Shown here: positions 35,425-43,587 of the stretch, in pieces
Numbering within the stretch: the stretch's first letter is position 1
How the letters are laid out: the number at the start of each line of letters is the position of its first letter
From: Algibacter marinivivus
Lineage (GTDB): Bacteria; Bacteroidota; Bacteroidia; Flavobacteriales; Flavobacteriaceae
Length of the DNA: 64,000 nucleotides
Reading direction: 5' to 3'
Assembly: GCF_003143755.1 (NCBI RefSeq)
Contig: NZ_QFRI01000001.1
Coordinates: 888,041-952,040 of the forward strand
Made by a program: the position numbers and the translations under genes
The notes under the pieces: generated by a model
Seen by the model: the letters and a program-made list of their open reading frames with translations, nothing else
What the model was told of the DNA's origin: nothing
Database searches by the model: none

Positions 35425-35835
35425 ATGTATCCAGCAGAATTAGTAAAACCAATGCGTGAGGATTTAACCAAAGTTGGTTTTGAAGAATTGCATACTGCCG
35501 AAGCTGTAGACGCTGCTTTAGCCAAAGAAGGAACAACATTAGTAGTTGTAAACTCGGTTTGTGGTTGTGCAGCAGCTAATGCAAGACCAGGTGCTAGAAT
35601 GAGTTTACAGAATGCAAAAAAACCAGACCATATTGTAACGGTTTTTGCAGGTGTTGATAGAGAAGCTGTTGATGCTGCTCGTGGTTATATGATCCCGTTT
35701 CCTCCTAGTTCGCCAAGTATGGCTTTATTTAAAGATGGAGAATTGGTGCACATGCTAGAGCGTCATCACATAGAAGGTAGACCTGCTGAATTAATTGCAG
35801 AAAACCTTGTTGATGCTTACAACGACCATTGTTAA
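35425..35835 (+). CDS. BrxA/BrxB family bacilliredoxin
   Basis: The 136-residue protein matches the YphP/YqiW family from end to end: MYPAELVKPMREDLTKVGF, then VVVNSVCGCAAANARPGA with the CGC active site (Cys46, Cys48), and IPPFPPSSPSMALF-like wording near residue 90. The family removes bacillithiol from oxidised proteins; some Bacteroidota make that thiol, but its biosynthetic genes are not in this window. It has its own -7 box and terminator, so it is monocistronic. Confidence 0.95.
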   Translation: MYPAELVKPMREDLTKVGFEELHTAEAVDAALAKEGTTLVVVNSVCGCAAANARPGARMSLQNAKKPDHIVTVFAGVDREAVDAARGYMIPFPPSSPSMALFKDGELVHMLERHHIEGRPAELIAENLVDAYNDHC

Positions 35836-35855
35836 AAATTCAAAAAAAAGTATAC

Positions 35856-35883
35856 AAAAACCACGGCTAAGTCGTGGTTTTTT
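35856..35883 (+). terminator. Intrinsic terminator after the bacilliredoxin gene
   Basis: AAAAACCACG and CGTGGTTTTT form a 10-bp stem with loop GCTAAGT, followed by T residues. Confidence 0.88.
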
Positions 35884-35941
35884 AGTTTTATACGCAACCT
35901 TTCCAATATCATAACATCTAATAAATAAACAGCCCAAAAAG

Positions 35942-36340
35942 ATGAAGAAATTATTGCCAAAATTTATTTTAGTTCCACTATGTTTATTTTTATTTTCTAC
36001 CCAATGTGATGATGATGTTGCACCTCTTACCCAAGAAGATGAAGAACAGGAATTGACTATTTTAAAAGCTGAAATTGAAAGTTTAGCAGACGCTTCTGTT
36101 TGTGGTGATACTTTTGAATGTAAATTTATTGCCTTTGGAAGTAAACCTTGTGGTGGACCTTGGAGTTATCTGGTATATTCCACGTCAATTGATACTGAAG
36201 AACTTGAAAATATGGTTGAAGATTACAATAGAAATGAAGCTATTTATAATACCCAATGGGGTATTGTCTCTGATTGTGCTTTTGTAAATCCACCAATTGG
36301 TGTAACATGTGAAAATAATACCTGTGTTGCTACATTCTAA
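35942..36340 (+). CDS. Cysteine-rich lipoprotein of unknown function
   Basis: A lipoprotein signal (MKKLLPKFILVPLCLFLFST then Cys22) is followed by an acidic linker and a small domain with paired cysteines (VCGDTFECKFIAFGSKPCGG, SDCAF, VTCENNTCVATF), probably joined by disulfides in the periplasm or at the surface. I associate similar short lipoproteins with flavobacteria but know no function. It lies alone between the bacilliredoxin terminator and the acyltransferase gene. Confidence 0.72.
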   Translation: MKKLLPKFILVPLCLFLFSTQCDDDVAPLTQEDEEQELTILKAEIESLADASVCGDTFECKFIAFGSKPCGGPWSYLVYSTSIDTEELENMVEDYNRNEAIYNTQWGIVSDCAFVNPPIGVTCENNTCVATF

Positions 36341-36352
36341 CACTTAGTTTAT

Positions 36353-36360
36353 TATTTTTG
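36353..36360 (+). promoter_or_regulatory. -7-like box directly before the acyltransferase start
   Basis: TATTTTTG fits TAnnTTTG and ends only five bases before the ATG at 36365. If it is used, the mRNA would be leaderless. T-rich sequence makes chance matches likely. Confidence 0.35.
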
Positions 36361-36364
36361 GGGC

Positions 36365-37102
36365 ATGGTTAAACTACTGTCCTATCCAATATCAGTTATT
36401 TACTTTATATTTTTTGGATTAACACTCCTTGTGTTTCATCCAATACAATGGTTTTGCTTTAATGTTTTTGGACCTAAAGCACATGAAAAAAGCGTTTATG
36501 CTTTACAATTTTGTTTGATGCGATGCGCTAATATTTTAGGTTCACGTTTTTCTTGTAATAATCCACATACCATAGAATCAGACCGACCTCTTATAGTCGT
36601 TACTAACCACCAAAGTTTGCATGATATATATCCGCTTACTTGGTATATGCGCAAGCATCACCCAAAGTTTATTAGCAAAATAGAATTAGGAAAAGGCATA
36701 CCTAGTGTATCTTACAATTTACGCCATGGAGGTGCTGCTTTAATTGACAGAAAGAATCCGAGACAATCCCTCCCAGCTCTAATGAAATTTGGAGAGTATA
36801 TTGAAAAAAACAACTATGCTGCTGTTATTTTCCCAGAAGGAACGCGTAGTAAAGATGGTAACCCAAAACCATTTCAAACTAAAGGTTTAGAGATTTTGTT
36901 TAAAAAAATCCCATCTGCATTGGTTGTACCTGTAACTATAAACAATTCTTGGAAAATGTTGCGTTACGGAAAATTTCCTGCTGGTTTGGGGAATCATATT
37001 AAATTTACAGTACATAAACCCATTGATTTGGCTACCTTTGCTGATAAGAAAGAACTTATTGAAACGGTAGAAACAACTATCAAAAATCATATAGAACATT
37101 AA
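36365..37102 (+). CDS. plsC: 1-acyl-sn-glycerol-3-phosphate acyltransferase (PlsC-like)
   Basis: The enzyme adds the second acyl chain to lysophosphatidate at the inner membrane. An N-terminal membrane helix is followed by block I NHQSLHD (His82, Asp87), block II around YNLRHGGAALIDRKNPR, block III FPEGTRS (155-161) and block IV VVPVTINNS. Length (245) is normal. The acyl-ACP desaturase gene follows 12 bases later, which links the pair to fatty-acid and phospholipid synthesis. Paralogues exist in this phylum, so it might not be the main LPA acyltransferase. Confidence 0.9.
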   Translation: MVKLLSYPISVIYFIFFGLTLLVFHPIQWFCFNVFGPKAHEKSVYALQFCLMRCANILGSRFSCNNPHTIESDRPLIVVTNHQSLHDIYPLTWYMRKHHPKFISKIELGKGIPSVSYNLRHGGAALIDRKNPRQSLPALMKFGEYIEKNNYAAVIFPEGTRSKDGNPKPFQTKGLEILFKKIPSALVVPVTINNSWKMLRYGKFPAGLGNHIKFTVHKPIDLATFADKKELIETVETTIKNHIEH

Positions 37103-37114
37103 AAAAAAGAATAG

Positions 37115-38116
37115 ATGTCTTTAAAGAACAAGAGATTAGAGGTGATGCAGTTTTTAGAAAAAGACGTTGATGCATTAATGGAAAAATATTTGATTCCTAT
37201 CGATAGTATTTGGCAACCTTCAGACTTTTTACCAAATTCTGAAACTACTGATGATGCTTTTTTTGAAGAGGTTAGAGAAATACGAGAGTTAGCTAAAGAT
37301 TTACCATATGATTTCTGGGTAGTTTTAGTTGGAGACATGATTACTGAAGAGGCTTTACCAACTTACGAATCGTGGTTAATGGATGTTGAAGGTATAGACC
37401 AGGTTGAAAATGGAGGAAATGGCTGGGGAAAATGGGTACGCCAATGGACTTCTGAGGAAAATAGACATGGGGATGTGCTTAACAAATACCTTTACCTTTC
37501 AGGAAGGGTTAATATGAAAGAAATTGAAAGAACAACACAGCATCTTATTGCTGATGGTTTTGATATTGGAACAGATAGAGATCCTTATAAAAACTTTGTG
37601 TATACTAGTTTTCAAGAATTAGCTACTTATGTTTCTCACAATAGAGTTGCAAAAATTGCAAAAGATAAAGGCAACAAGCGTTTATCAAAAATGTGTAAAA
37701 TTATTTCTGGTGATGAAATGCGTCACCACCATGCGTATTCTGAGTTTGTTGAGCGCATTTTTACTGTAGACCCAAGCCAAATGATGATGGCGTTCCATTA
37801 TATGATGAAGCAAAAAATTACAATGCCAGCTCATTTTTTAAGAGAGACAGGTGGTAAAATAGGTAGCGCTTTTGAAGAGTTTTCTAATACTGCGCAACGT
37901 ATTGGGGTTTACACTTCAACTGATTATGTTGATATTTTACAAAAATTAATTGAGCGTTGGGATATTGGCAACATTACTGGATTAAATGATGAAGCTGAGA
38001 AAGCAAGAGATTATCTAATGAAACTCCCTTCCAGAATGTACCGCTTATCTGAACGCATGAAAATTCCTGAAAACTCTTTTCAGTTTAAATGGGTTGAACC
38101 TGCAATTATCAAGTAA
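37115..38116 (+). CDS. Acyl-[acyl-carrier-protein] desaturase (FA_desaturase_2)
   Basis: This soluble di-iron enzyme introduces a double bond into acyl-ACP. The two iron motifs are visible: WTSEENRHG (Glu114, Glu115, His118) and ISGDEMRHHH (Glu201, His204), with DMITEEALPTY as the first ligand region. At 333 residues it is of typical bacterial length, without a plastid transit peptide. It is paired with the acyltransferase upstream. Electrons would come from a ferredoxin not encoded here. Confidence 0.92.
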   Translation: MSLKNKRLEVMQFLEKDVDALMEKYLIPIDSIWQPSDFLPNSETTDDAFFEEVREIRELAKDLPYDFWVVLVGDMITEEALPTYESWLMDVEGIDQVENGGNGWGKWVRQWTSEENRHGDVLNKYLYLSGRVNMKEIERTTQHLIADGFDIGTDRDPYKNFVYTSFQELATYVSHNRVAKIAKDKGNKRLSKMCKIISGDEMRHHHAYSEFVERIFTVDPSQMMMAFHYMMKQKITMPAHFLRETGGKIGSAFEEFSNTAQRIGVYTSTDYVDILQKLIERWDIGNITGLNDEAEKARDYLMKLPSRMYRLSERMKIPENSFQFKWVEPAIIK

Positions 38117-38133
38117 ACAACTATCTTTTGTAA

Positions 38134-38472
38134 TTGATAAATTATAATAACAAAAAATTTAAACCGGTTTCAAGTTCAGAAAATAGCGAAACTACTTCTG
38201 ATACTATTTTTCTGTACAAACAAAACGGAAATATTTTAACTTCAACTTATAAAGGTGGAACAATTATAGAAGGTCATTTAATTGGTTTAGTTAATAATGA
38301 TGGTACTATTAATATGAGATACCATCAAATTAACTCTAAAGGTGAATTAATGACCGGTATTTGTAGCTCAAAACCTGAAATTAATGATGATGGTAAAATA
38401 ACACTTCATGAAGACTGGCAATGGACATCTGGTGATAAATCTAAAGGCACTTCAGTTTTAAAAGAAATTTAA
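38134..38472 (+). CDS. Small beta-rich protein (annotated in relatives as N-acetylglutamate synthase-like)
   Basis: The 112-residue product starts at a TTG (MINYNNKKFKPVSSSENSET); no ATG gives a better start. Alternating strands such as IFLYKQNGNILTSTYKGG, IEGHLIGLVNNDG and NMRYHQINSKGELMTGICSS suggest a small beta-barrel. Homologues carry the label n-acetylglutamate synthase in databases, which I think is a propagated misnomer because no acetyltransferase motif is present. It is 18 bases after the desaturase gene and 7 bases before the HD gene. Confidence 0.75.
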   Translation: MINYNNKKFKPVSSSENSETTSDTIFLYKQNGNILTSTYKGGTIIEGHLIGLVNNDGTINMRYHQINSKGELMTGICSSKPEINDDGKITLHEDWQWTSGDKSKGTSVLKEI

Positions 38473-38478
38473 TTTTTT

Positions 38479-39135
38479 ATGAACCACGAAGACATTATTG
38501 ATAAAACTATTGCTTTTGTAAAAAACACTTTAGCCGATGCTGAAGGTGGTCATGATTGGTTTCATATTGAGCGTGTTTACAAAAACAGTCTTTTAATTGC
38601 AAAACATGAAGTTGTAGATGGATTTGTAGTGTCTTTAGGTGCTTTACTTCATGATATTGCTGATAGTAAATTCCATAACGGTGATGAAACTATTGGGCCT
38701 AAAATAGCCAGAGAATTTCTTTTTAAATTAAATGTAGATTCAACTGTCATAGAACATGTTGTAAAAATTATAGAAAACATCTCTTTTAATAAATCTTTAG
38801 AAGGTAATTTATCTTTCACTTCTAAAGCATTAGAAGTGGTTCAGGATGCAGATAGACTTGATGCTATTGGAGCTATTGGTATAGCTAGGTGTTTTAATTA
38901 TGGTGGATTTAAAAATAGAACTCTTTACAATCCAGCGATTAAGCCTGATTTAAACATGACTAAAGAAGAATATAAAGCCTCAACTGCTCCAACAATAAAT
39001 CATTTTTACGAAAAGCTCCTGCTTCTAAAAGATAAAATGAATACTAAAACTGGTAAAGAAATTGCAAATGAAAGGCACAATTATATGCTGCGTTTCTTAG
39101 ATCAGTTTTATAGTGAATGGAAAGGAGAAAAATAA
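38479..39135 (+). CDS. HD-domain phosphohydrolase
   Basis: The 218-residue enzyme has the metal-dependent HD pattern: GGHDWFHIERV (His25, His29), ALLHDIADSKFH (His58, Asp59) and VQDADRLDAIGAIGIAR with the last Asp. This subgroup hydrolyses nucleotides or other phosphoesters; the substrate is unknown. It is the last gene of a short operon from the acyltransferase or desaturase, and it converges with a 57-residue gene three bases beyond its stop. Confidence 0.88.
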   Translation: MNHEDIIDKTIAFVKNTLADAEGGHDWFHIERVYKNSLLIAKHEVVDGFVVSLGALLHDIADSKFHNGDETIGPKIAREFLFKLNVDSTVIEHVVKIIENISFNKSLEGNLSFTSKALEVVQDADRLDAIGAIGIARCFNYGGFKNRTLYNPAIKPDLNMTKEEYKASTAPTINHFYEKLLLLKDKMNTKTGKEIANERHNYMLRFLDQFYSEWKGEK

Positions 39136-39137
39136 GT

Positions 39138-39311
39138 TTAATTCTCTAAAGCTACTTCTAAAGCTGTTATTTTATACTCCAAAATTGAGAGCTCTTCTGC
39201 ATTATCAATAATATCCTCAACAGTTAAATCGCTTTTACTGTTTATATATTTTAAAAGACCTTCTCGCTTATATGAATAATATTTTAAAGCTTCATGTATT
39301 TTATTTTCCAT
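39138..39311 (-). CDS. Small helical protein of 57 residues
   Basis: A frame from ATG 39311 to TAA 39138 encodes MENKIHEALKYYSYKREGLL and on to KITALEVALEN, a charged amphipathic-helix protein. It lies 11 bases downstream of the AraC gene on the same strand, as if cotranscribed, and fills the gap up to the convergent HD gene exactly. I do not recognise it. The even codon use and tight packing favour a real gene. Confidence 0.6.
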   Translation of the reverse strand: MENKIHEALKYYSYKREGLLKYINSKSDLTVEDIIDNAEELSILEYKITALEVALEN

Positions 39312-39322
39312 AACAAAAAAAT

Positions 39323-40198
39323 TTACTGAATTATTAATTTTATTTCTTTCCTGTAGTTTGAAGCACTTTTACCTGTAATATCATTGAATACCTTATTAAA
39401 GTGAGAAAAGTTGTTAAATCCACATTCATAACAAACATCAGCAATACTCATTTTACTTTCTTCTGAGAGTAATTTAGTGGCATGTACAACTCTATATTCA
39501 TTTACAAGTTGAGTAAATGTTTTTCCTGTTGTTTTCTTAAAATAGCGGCAAAACGAAGGAACAGTCATACTTACTTCATTAGCAATAGCATCCAACGGAA
39601 TATGATCTTGAAAATTAGTATTTACATATTTGTATATAATATTAATTTTATTGCTGTCTTGAGGATTCGTTTCTAAAGCAATACCATCAGCATTTAACAA
39701 AGTATAATCGTCAGTTGTAGCTAAATGATTTAATATTTCTAGAAATTTCAATACACGCTTTAATCCATCATATTCTAATAGTTTTTCAATTTTTATTCCT
39801 ATCTTTTTTTTAGTATCAACCTTAAAACGTATCCCTTTTTTTGCTCTATCAAATAATGATACGATATTGGACATTTCTGGAACATCAAGAAAATCAACTC
39901 CTAAAAAATTAGATTTAAATTGTACTATAGTCTCTTTACCACTTGCCGTTAATCTGTCTGAAAAACCATTGTGGGGTAAATTAGCACCTATTAATATGAG
40001 TTGGCTATTATTAAAATATGAAAGATGGTTGCCTATATGTGTTTTACCTTGGCCTTTATTAACATAAACAAGTTCTAGTTCTGGATGAAAATGCCAAAAA
40101 GCATTATTCTTATCTGCATCCTTTCCATGTTGTTTGACAAGTATTGAACTACCAAAACTTGGGGAAAGCTTTTCTAAAGTAGGTTTTTTTTTAATCAC
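39323..40198 (-). CDS. AraC-family regulator with N-terminal cupin domain
   Basis: The 291-residue protein has a cupin sensing domain (FWHFHPELELVYVNKGQGKTHIGNHL) and a C-terminal double HTH at about residues 190-285 (IPLDAIANEVSMTVPSFCRYF, SIADVCYECGFNNFSHFNKVF). The arrangement is that of sugar-responsive AraC proteins; the ligand is unknown. Its -7 box is at 40225-40218. An inverted repeat lies midway between it and the divergent small gene. Confidence 0.9.
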   Translation of the reverse strand: MIKKKPTLEKLSPSFGSSILVKQHGKDADKNNAFWHFHPELELVYVNKGQGKTHIGNHLSYFNNSQLILIGANLPHNGFSDRLTASGKETIVQFKSNFLGVDFLDVPEMSNIVSLFDRAKKGIRFKVDTKKKIGIKIEKLLEYDGLKRVLKFLEILNHLATTDDYTLLNADGIALETNPQDSNKINIIYKYVNTNFQDHIPLDAIANEVSMTVPSFCRYFKKTTGKTFTQLVNEYRVVHATKLLSEESKMSIADVCYECGFNNFSHFNKVFNDITGKSASNYRKEIKLIIQ

Positions 40199-40217
40199 GA
40201 AAGAATTGATTTACAAC

Positions 40218-40225
40218 AAATTTAC
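40218..40225 (-). promoter_or_regulatory. Predicted -7 box of the AraC gene
   Basis: On minus the bases read TAAATTTG, an exact TAnnTTTG match 20 bases before the ATG at 40198. Confidence 0.55.
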
Positions 40226-40275
40226 TATTTATTATGCATACATTATATATTTAATTATCACATTTATATGTAAAA

Positions 40276-40295
40276 TTAACTTAACACAAAGTTAA
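40276..40295. promoter_or_regulatory. Inverted repeat centred between divergent promoters
   Basis: TTAACTT (40276-40282) and AAGTTAA (40289-40295) are a 7-bp perfect inverted repeat. Its centre lies halfway between the AraC -7 box (40225) and the -33 region of the small gene (40343). A shared operator is the simplest reading; which protein binds is unknown. Confidence 0.45.
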
Positions 40296-40342
40296 CATAG
40301 AATTAATAGGTAATATAGAATACAAATATGCCAAAATTGATG

Positions 40343-40373
40343 TTTTAACAACTTGTCTTTGGCTTTATTTTTG
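40343..40373 (+). promoter_or_regulatory. Promoter of the first twin small gene
   Basis: TGTTTTA with TTTT at 40343-40346, then 19 bases, then TATTTTTG at 40366-40373. The -33 element has TTTT in place of TTTG. The same design precedes the gene at 40985. Confidence 0.6.
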
Positions 40374-40403
40374 CACTTAAATAATTTTAAAATTTATTTT
40401 ATA

Positions 40404-40643
40404 ATGTATTTAACTAGTAGGAGTAACAAATACTTAACTCACTTTAAGAGTCTAGTACTTGTTGTCGTTAACGCTTCTAATAAAGTAAACACTAAAACGG
40501 CAAAATTTAAATTATCAAGATTAATTAACGCATATTGGAAATATTATACTTTATATGATGTTTACCATGTTAATCCTAATCAGATAGTTTATACCAACTC
40601 CGATTGGTCTAAAAAAAAGTATAACAATTCTTTAAAAAAATAA
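40404..40643 (+). CDS. Small basic protein of 79 residues
   Basis: From ATG 40404 the product (MYLTSRSNKYLTHFKSLVLV start) is basic and rich in Tyr, Asn and Lys, with no signal peptide or known domain. It has a well-placed promoter 30 bases upstream and a strong terminator downstream, so a monocistronic transcript is well supported even if the protein is not. An upstream start at 40353 would lie inside the promoter. It might be a regulatory peptide or part of a dual-function RNA; both are guesses. Confidence 0.55.
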   Translation: MYLTSRSNKYLTHFKSLVLVVVNASNKVNTKTAKFKLSRLINAYWKYYTLYDVYHVNPNQIVYTNSDWSKKKYNNSLKK

Positions 40644-40714
40644 TTATTACTCTTTAACAAAAGAGATACAATATTCATTAGTAATAATGTCTTATTTAGT
40701 TTAGTTTAGTTGAT

Positions 40715-40747
40715 AAAGTGGGCTGTGGTGGCCCACTTTCTTTTTTA
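40715..40747 (+). terminator. Intrinsic terminator of the first twin gene
   Basis: AAAGTGGGC and GCCCACTTT form a 9-bp stem with loop TGTGGTG, followed by a T-rich run. The same hairpin sequence, with one change, recurs at 41625-41654. The 340-base gap 40644-40984 holds this terminator and the next promoter; I see nothing else in it. Confidence 0.88.
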
Positions 40748-40925
40748 TAAATATTCACTTCCCTAATTATAACTTCAAATGCTTTTACTTAAAGTATTTA
40801 TGTTTTCTAATATTGTTGTTTTTGATTAATAACTATTATTTACCCATACAGCAACACAATAATTTTACCCAAATATGATGCAAAATTAACAGATAATTAA
40901 GCATATAAACATGTCAATATCAGTG

Positions 40926-40956
40926 TTTTATGAAAAAATATTATAATATAAATTTG
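40926..40956 (+). promoter_or_regulatory. Promoter of the second twin gene
   Basis: TGTTTTA with TTTT at 40926-40929, then 19 bases, then TAAATTTG at 40949-40956, an exact TAnnTTTG. Upstream sequence (ATATG..AAAATTAAC) also resembles that of the 40343 promoter. Confidence 0.65.
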
Positions 40957-40984
40957 TAGTGTTGAACGTTATAAAACCCAAATT

Positions 40985-41593
40985 ATGAAAAATGTAATTA
41001 AACACTCAAAAAAAGGAATCTTAATGGTAACTATGCTTGCTACCTTGTTAAGTTTCGCAAATGAAACGGCTTTATTTAATATTAAAAATGATGCTAAAAA
41101 AACCATTCTTACTTTATATAATGTAAAGCAAGGGAACCTATTATCAGTTAAAGATATTAATGGTGTGATTTTGTTTAAAGAATATATAGAAAAATCAGGA
41201 ACTTATAATAAAGGTTTTGATTTAACTACGCTACCTGATGGCAATTATATTTTTGAACTTGATAAAGATATGGAGATAAATTCTATACCTTTTACTGTAT
41301 CGTCAAATATTGTTGATTTTGATAAAGAAAACGAAAAAACAATATTTAAACCTTTCACTAGGGTTAAAGGTGATTTTGTTTACATCTCAAAACTTGCCCT
41401 AAACAAAGAACCTTTAAAAATAGAAGTGTACTTTACAAGCTTTGATTCTAATGATTCAGAACTTGTTTTATCTGAAAATATTGGAAACACTAAAACTATT
41501 AAAAGGATTTACAAGTTAGATGGCTTGAAGTTTGGAACTTATAAGATTGTATTTTTTACTGAAGGTAAACAATTTACTAAAATTATTAATTAA
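40985..41593 (+). CDS. Secreted protein of unknown function
   Basis: The 202-residue product has a signal peptide (ILMVTMLATLLSFANE, residues about 12-27) and two beta-sandwich-like halves. The first has TLYNVKQGNLLSVKDINGVILFKEYI and DLTTLPDGNYIFELDKD, wording like the carboxy beta-domains of Bacteroidota secreted proteins; the second has TKTIKRIYKLDGLKFGTYKIVFF. No catalytic motif is seen, and it lacks a T9SS tail. It has its own promoter and terminator, both of the same design as those of the small gene upstream, so the two are probably regulated together. Confidence 0.7.
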   Translation: MKNVIKHSKKGILMVTMLATLLSFANETALFNIKNDAKKTILTLYNVKQGNLLSVKDINGVILFKEYIEKSGTYNKGFDLTTLPDGNYIFELDKDMEINSIPFTVSSNIVDFDKENEKTIFKPFTRVKGDFVYISKLALNKEPLKIEVYFTSFDSNDSELVLSENIGNTKTIKRIYKLDGLKFGTYKIVFFTEGKQFTKIIN

Positions 41594-41624
41594 ATTCTAA
41601 ATACCTTATTTAGATCATGTTTTT

Positions 41625-41654
41625 AAAAGTGGGCTGTGGTGGTCCACTTTTTTA
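41625..41654 (+). terminator. Intrinsic terminator of the second twin gene
   Basis: AAAAGTGG and CCACTTTT form an 8-bp stem. The intervening GCTGTGGTGGT is the same as in the hairpin at 40715 except for one base. It can also serve the convergent radical SAM gene, whose stop is at 41655. Confidence 0.85.
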
Positions 41655-42728
41655 TTAAAATAATTTTAGCTGACCATTTTTAAAAGACTCGTGCAAATTA
41701 CAGTTTAGCCTAGGCATACTTTTACCTTTAAAATATTTTTGTCTAGACAATCTTACCAAATTATTAATTTGTTCTGCTATTTTGCCTTCGCCTCGCATTC
41801 TTGCTCCATACCTAGAATCATTTAAAGTTCCGCCATGGCAACTCTCAATTTGATGTAAAACTTTTTCAGCTCTATCTGGCATAGTTTTTTTAATCCAATC
41901 TGTGAAAATTTCACCAATAGCACCGTTTAACCTTACAATAGTGTGTCCTATGGATGATGCTCCATAATCTGAAGCTGCCTTAGCCAACGGTAATATTTCA
42001 TGACTATTTATTGATGGAATTATTGGAGCTATCATCACATTTACTGGGATTCCATGTTCGCTTAATATTCTAACAGTTTCTAGACGTTTTTTTATGGTTG
42101 CTGTTCTGGGTTCTAAAATCCGCCTTGTATCTTCTGAAAGCGAGGTTATAGATATATTAACACCAATTAAATTATCTTTTGCCAAAGCCTTCAATACATC
42201 TAAATCTTCTAAAATTCTAGAATTTTTGGTGATAATCCCAATAGGATGTTTGTATTTCAAAAAAACTTCTAAACATTGTCTTGTAATTCTATATTTTTTT
42301 TCGGCAGGTTGGTAACAATCTGTGTTTCCAGACATAACAATAGGATACGCTTTCCAACTTTTCTTTTTTAAATAAGCCTCCAGTAATTTTGGAGCATCTT
42401 TTTTTATCAAAATCCGTCTTTCAAAATCTAAACCAGCACTATAACCCCAAAACTCGTGTGAGTTTCTAGCATAACAGTAAATACAACCATGTTCACAACC
42501 TTGGTACGCATTCATAGAATATGCCATACCAACATCTGGACTTTTTACTTTATTTACAATGGTTTTAGGAAATACTTCTAAATACTGTGTCTTGTTTTTA
42601 TCAGCTATTTCGCCTTCTTTTTGGCAAAATTCGAGGAAATCGTCACGCATTTCATGACTTAATTCAAAGAAACGATTAGGGACGTTTAGCTGAGCGCCAC
42701 GTCCTTTTATGGCAGATTTTGAGGGCAT
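41655..42728 (-). CDS. PA0069 family radical SAM protein
   Basis: The 357-residue protein has the radical SAM cluster motif CEHGCIYC (Cys78, Cys82, Cys85) in the family context SMNAYQGCEHGC, followed by GNTDCYQPAEKKYRITRQCLE, ITKNSRILEDLDVL and LEPRTATIKKRLETVRIL. It binds a [4Fe-4S] cluster and cleaves SAM; the family is spore-photoproduct-lyase-like and its reaction is unknown. It stands alone, convergent with the small secreted-protein gene. Confidence 0.93.
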   Translation of the reverse strand: MPSKSAIKGRGAQLNVPNRFFELSHEMRDDFLEFCQKEGEIADKNKTQYLEVFPKTIVNKVKSPDVGMAYSMNAYQGCEHGCIYCYARNSHEFWGYSAGLDFERRILIKKDAPKLLEAYLKKKSWKAYPIVMSGNTDCYQPAEKKYRITRQCLEVFLKYKHPIGIITKNSRILEDLDVLKALAKDNLIGVNISITSLSEDTRRILEPRTATIKKRLETVRILSEHGIPVNVMIAPIIPSINSHEILPLAKAASDYGASSIGHTIVRLNGAIGEIFTDWIKKTMPDRAEKVLHQIESCHGGTLNDSRYGARMRGEGKIAEQINNLVRLSRQKYFKGKSMPRLNCNLHESFKNGQLKLF

Positions 42729-42897
42729 ACTAGTAAAATTAAGGGTTGAATGCTTTTGTTGAAGCTCTTTAAAATTACTTATAATTTTTATTGAAAAGTG
42801 TTAAAGAAAAAATGGGTTATTAACAACTTCCACAAATCACACCACTTAAATTTAATTACTTAACTTTATCTTTTACTAGTAAGTCCTATCTCAAAAG

Positions 42898-43458
42898 ATG
42901 AATATCATAAAAAAAATAAGAGAAAAACATAATTATACTCAACTAGAGTTAGCAAAAAAAACAGGATTATCTTTAAGGACTATACAGCGCTTAGAATCTA
43001 AAAATAAAGAACCTAGAGGGCATACCTTAAATGCACTTTCTGAAGCTTTTGAGTTAGAGCCTTCTGTTTTTCAAGAACAATTTAGAAATATTGAACAAAC
43101 CAAAGCTTCTGAAACCACTTCTATTCGACTCATAAATTTATCTGTTTTATCTTTTTTAGGAATCCCTTTTGGTAATATCATTTTACCATTCATTTTATGG
43201 CAAAGAAATCGTAAATCTAAGTTTGTTGATGAACTAGGAAGACGCATTATTAACTTCCAGATTATATTTTCAGTAATACTTTCTGCGCTTTTGTGTGTGT
43301 CTCCTTTTATAAGTCGAACATTATTTTCAAATACATCTATAATCCTAATTGTTTTGTTTTTTTCTTATGCTGTTAATGTTGTTATTGTTTGCCGTATAGC
43401 TATAAAATTACAACATAATAATTTCGACTTCCTAAACAGTCCAATTCGCTTCATATAA
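42898..43458 (+). CDS. XRE-type HTH protein with membrane domain (paralogue of 32447-33016)
   Basis: Residues 1-60 are a XRE helix-turn-helix (IREKHNYTQLELAKKTGLSL, RTIQRLESKNKEP). From residue 80 come three to four hydrophobic helices with DUF4870-like wording (FGNIILPFILWQRNRKS, GRRIINFQIIF). The layout and several motifs match the protein at 32447-33016, and both have a basic loop after the FP-LW helix. The role is unknown; a membrane-bound regulator is inferred. It is followed by a lipoprotein gene after 129 bases. Confidence 0.8.
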   Translation: MNIIKKIREKHNYTQLELAKKTGLSLRTIQRLESKNKEPRGHTLNALSEAFELEPSVFQEQFRNIEQTKASETTSIRLINLSVLSFLGIPFGNIILPFILWQRNRKSKFVDELGRRIINFQIIFSVILSALLCVSPFISRTLFSNTSIILIVLFFSYAVNVVIVCRIAIKLQHNNFDFLNSPIRFI

Positions 43459-43587
43459 GTAAATACTATAGAATTGGCGTTAAATTGGCGACCTAAAAAG
43501 TCATATAATCTCGCTTATTTATATTTATTTCGTAATATCCAATTAGGATAGATTGCATTACTAAATAAACTATAAAAACAGTATTAT

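Noticed and set aside
38134..38472. Naming this small protein an N-acetylglutamate synthase, as databases sometimes do.
   Set aside because: It has neither a GNAT nor an amino-acid-kinase motif; it is a short beta-rich protein.
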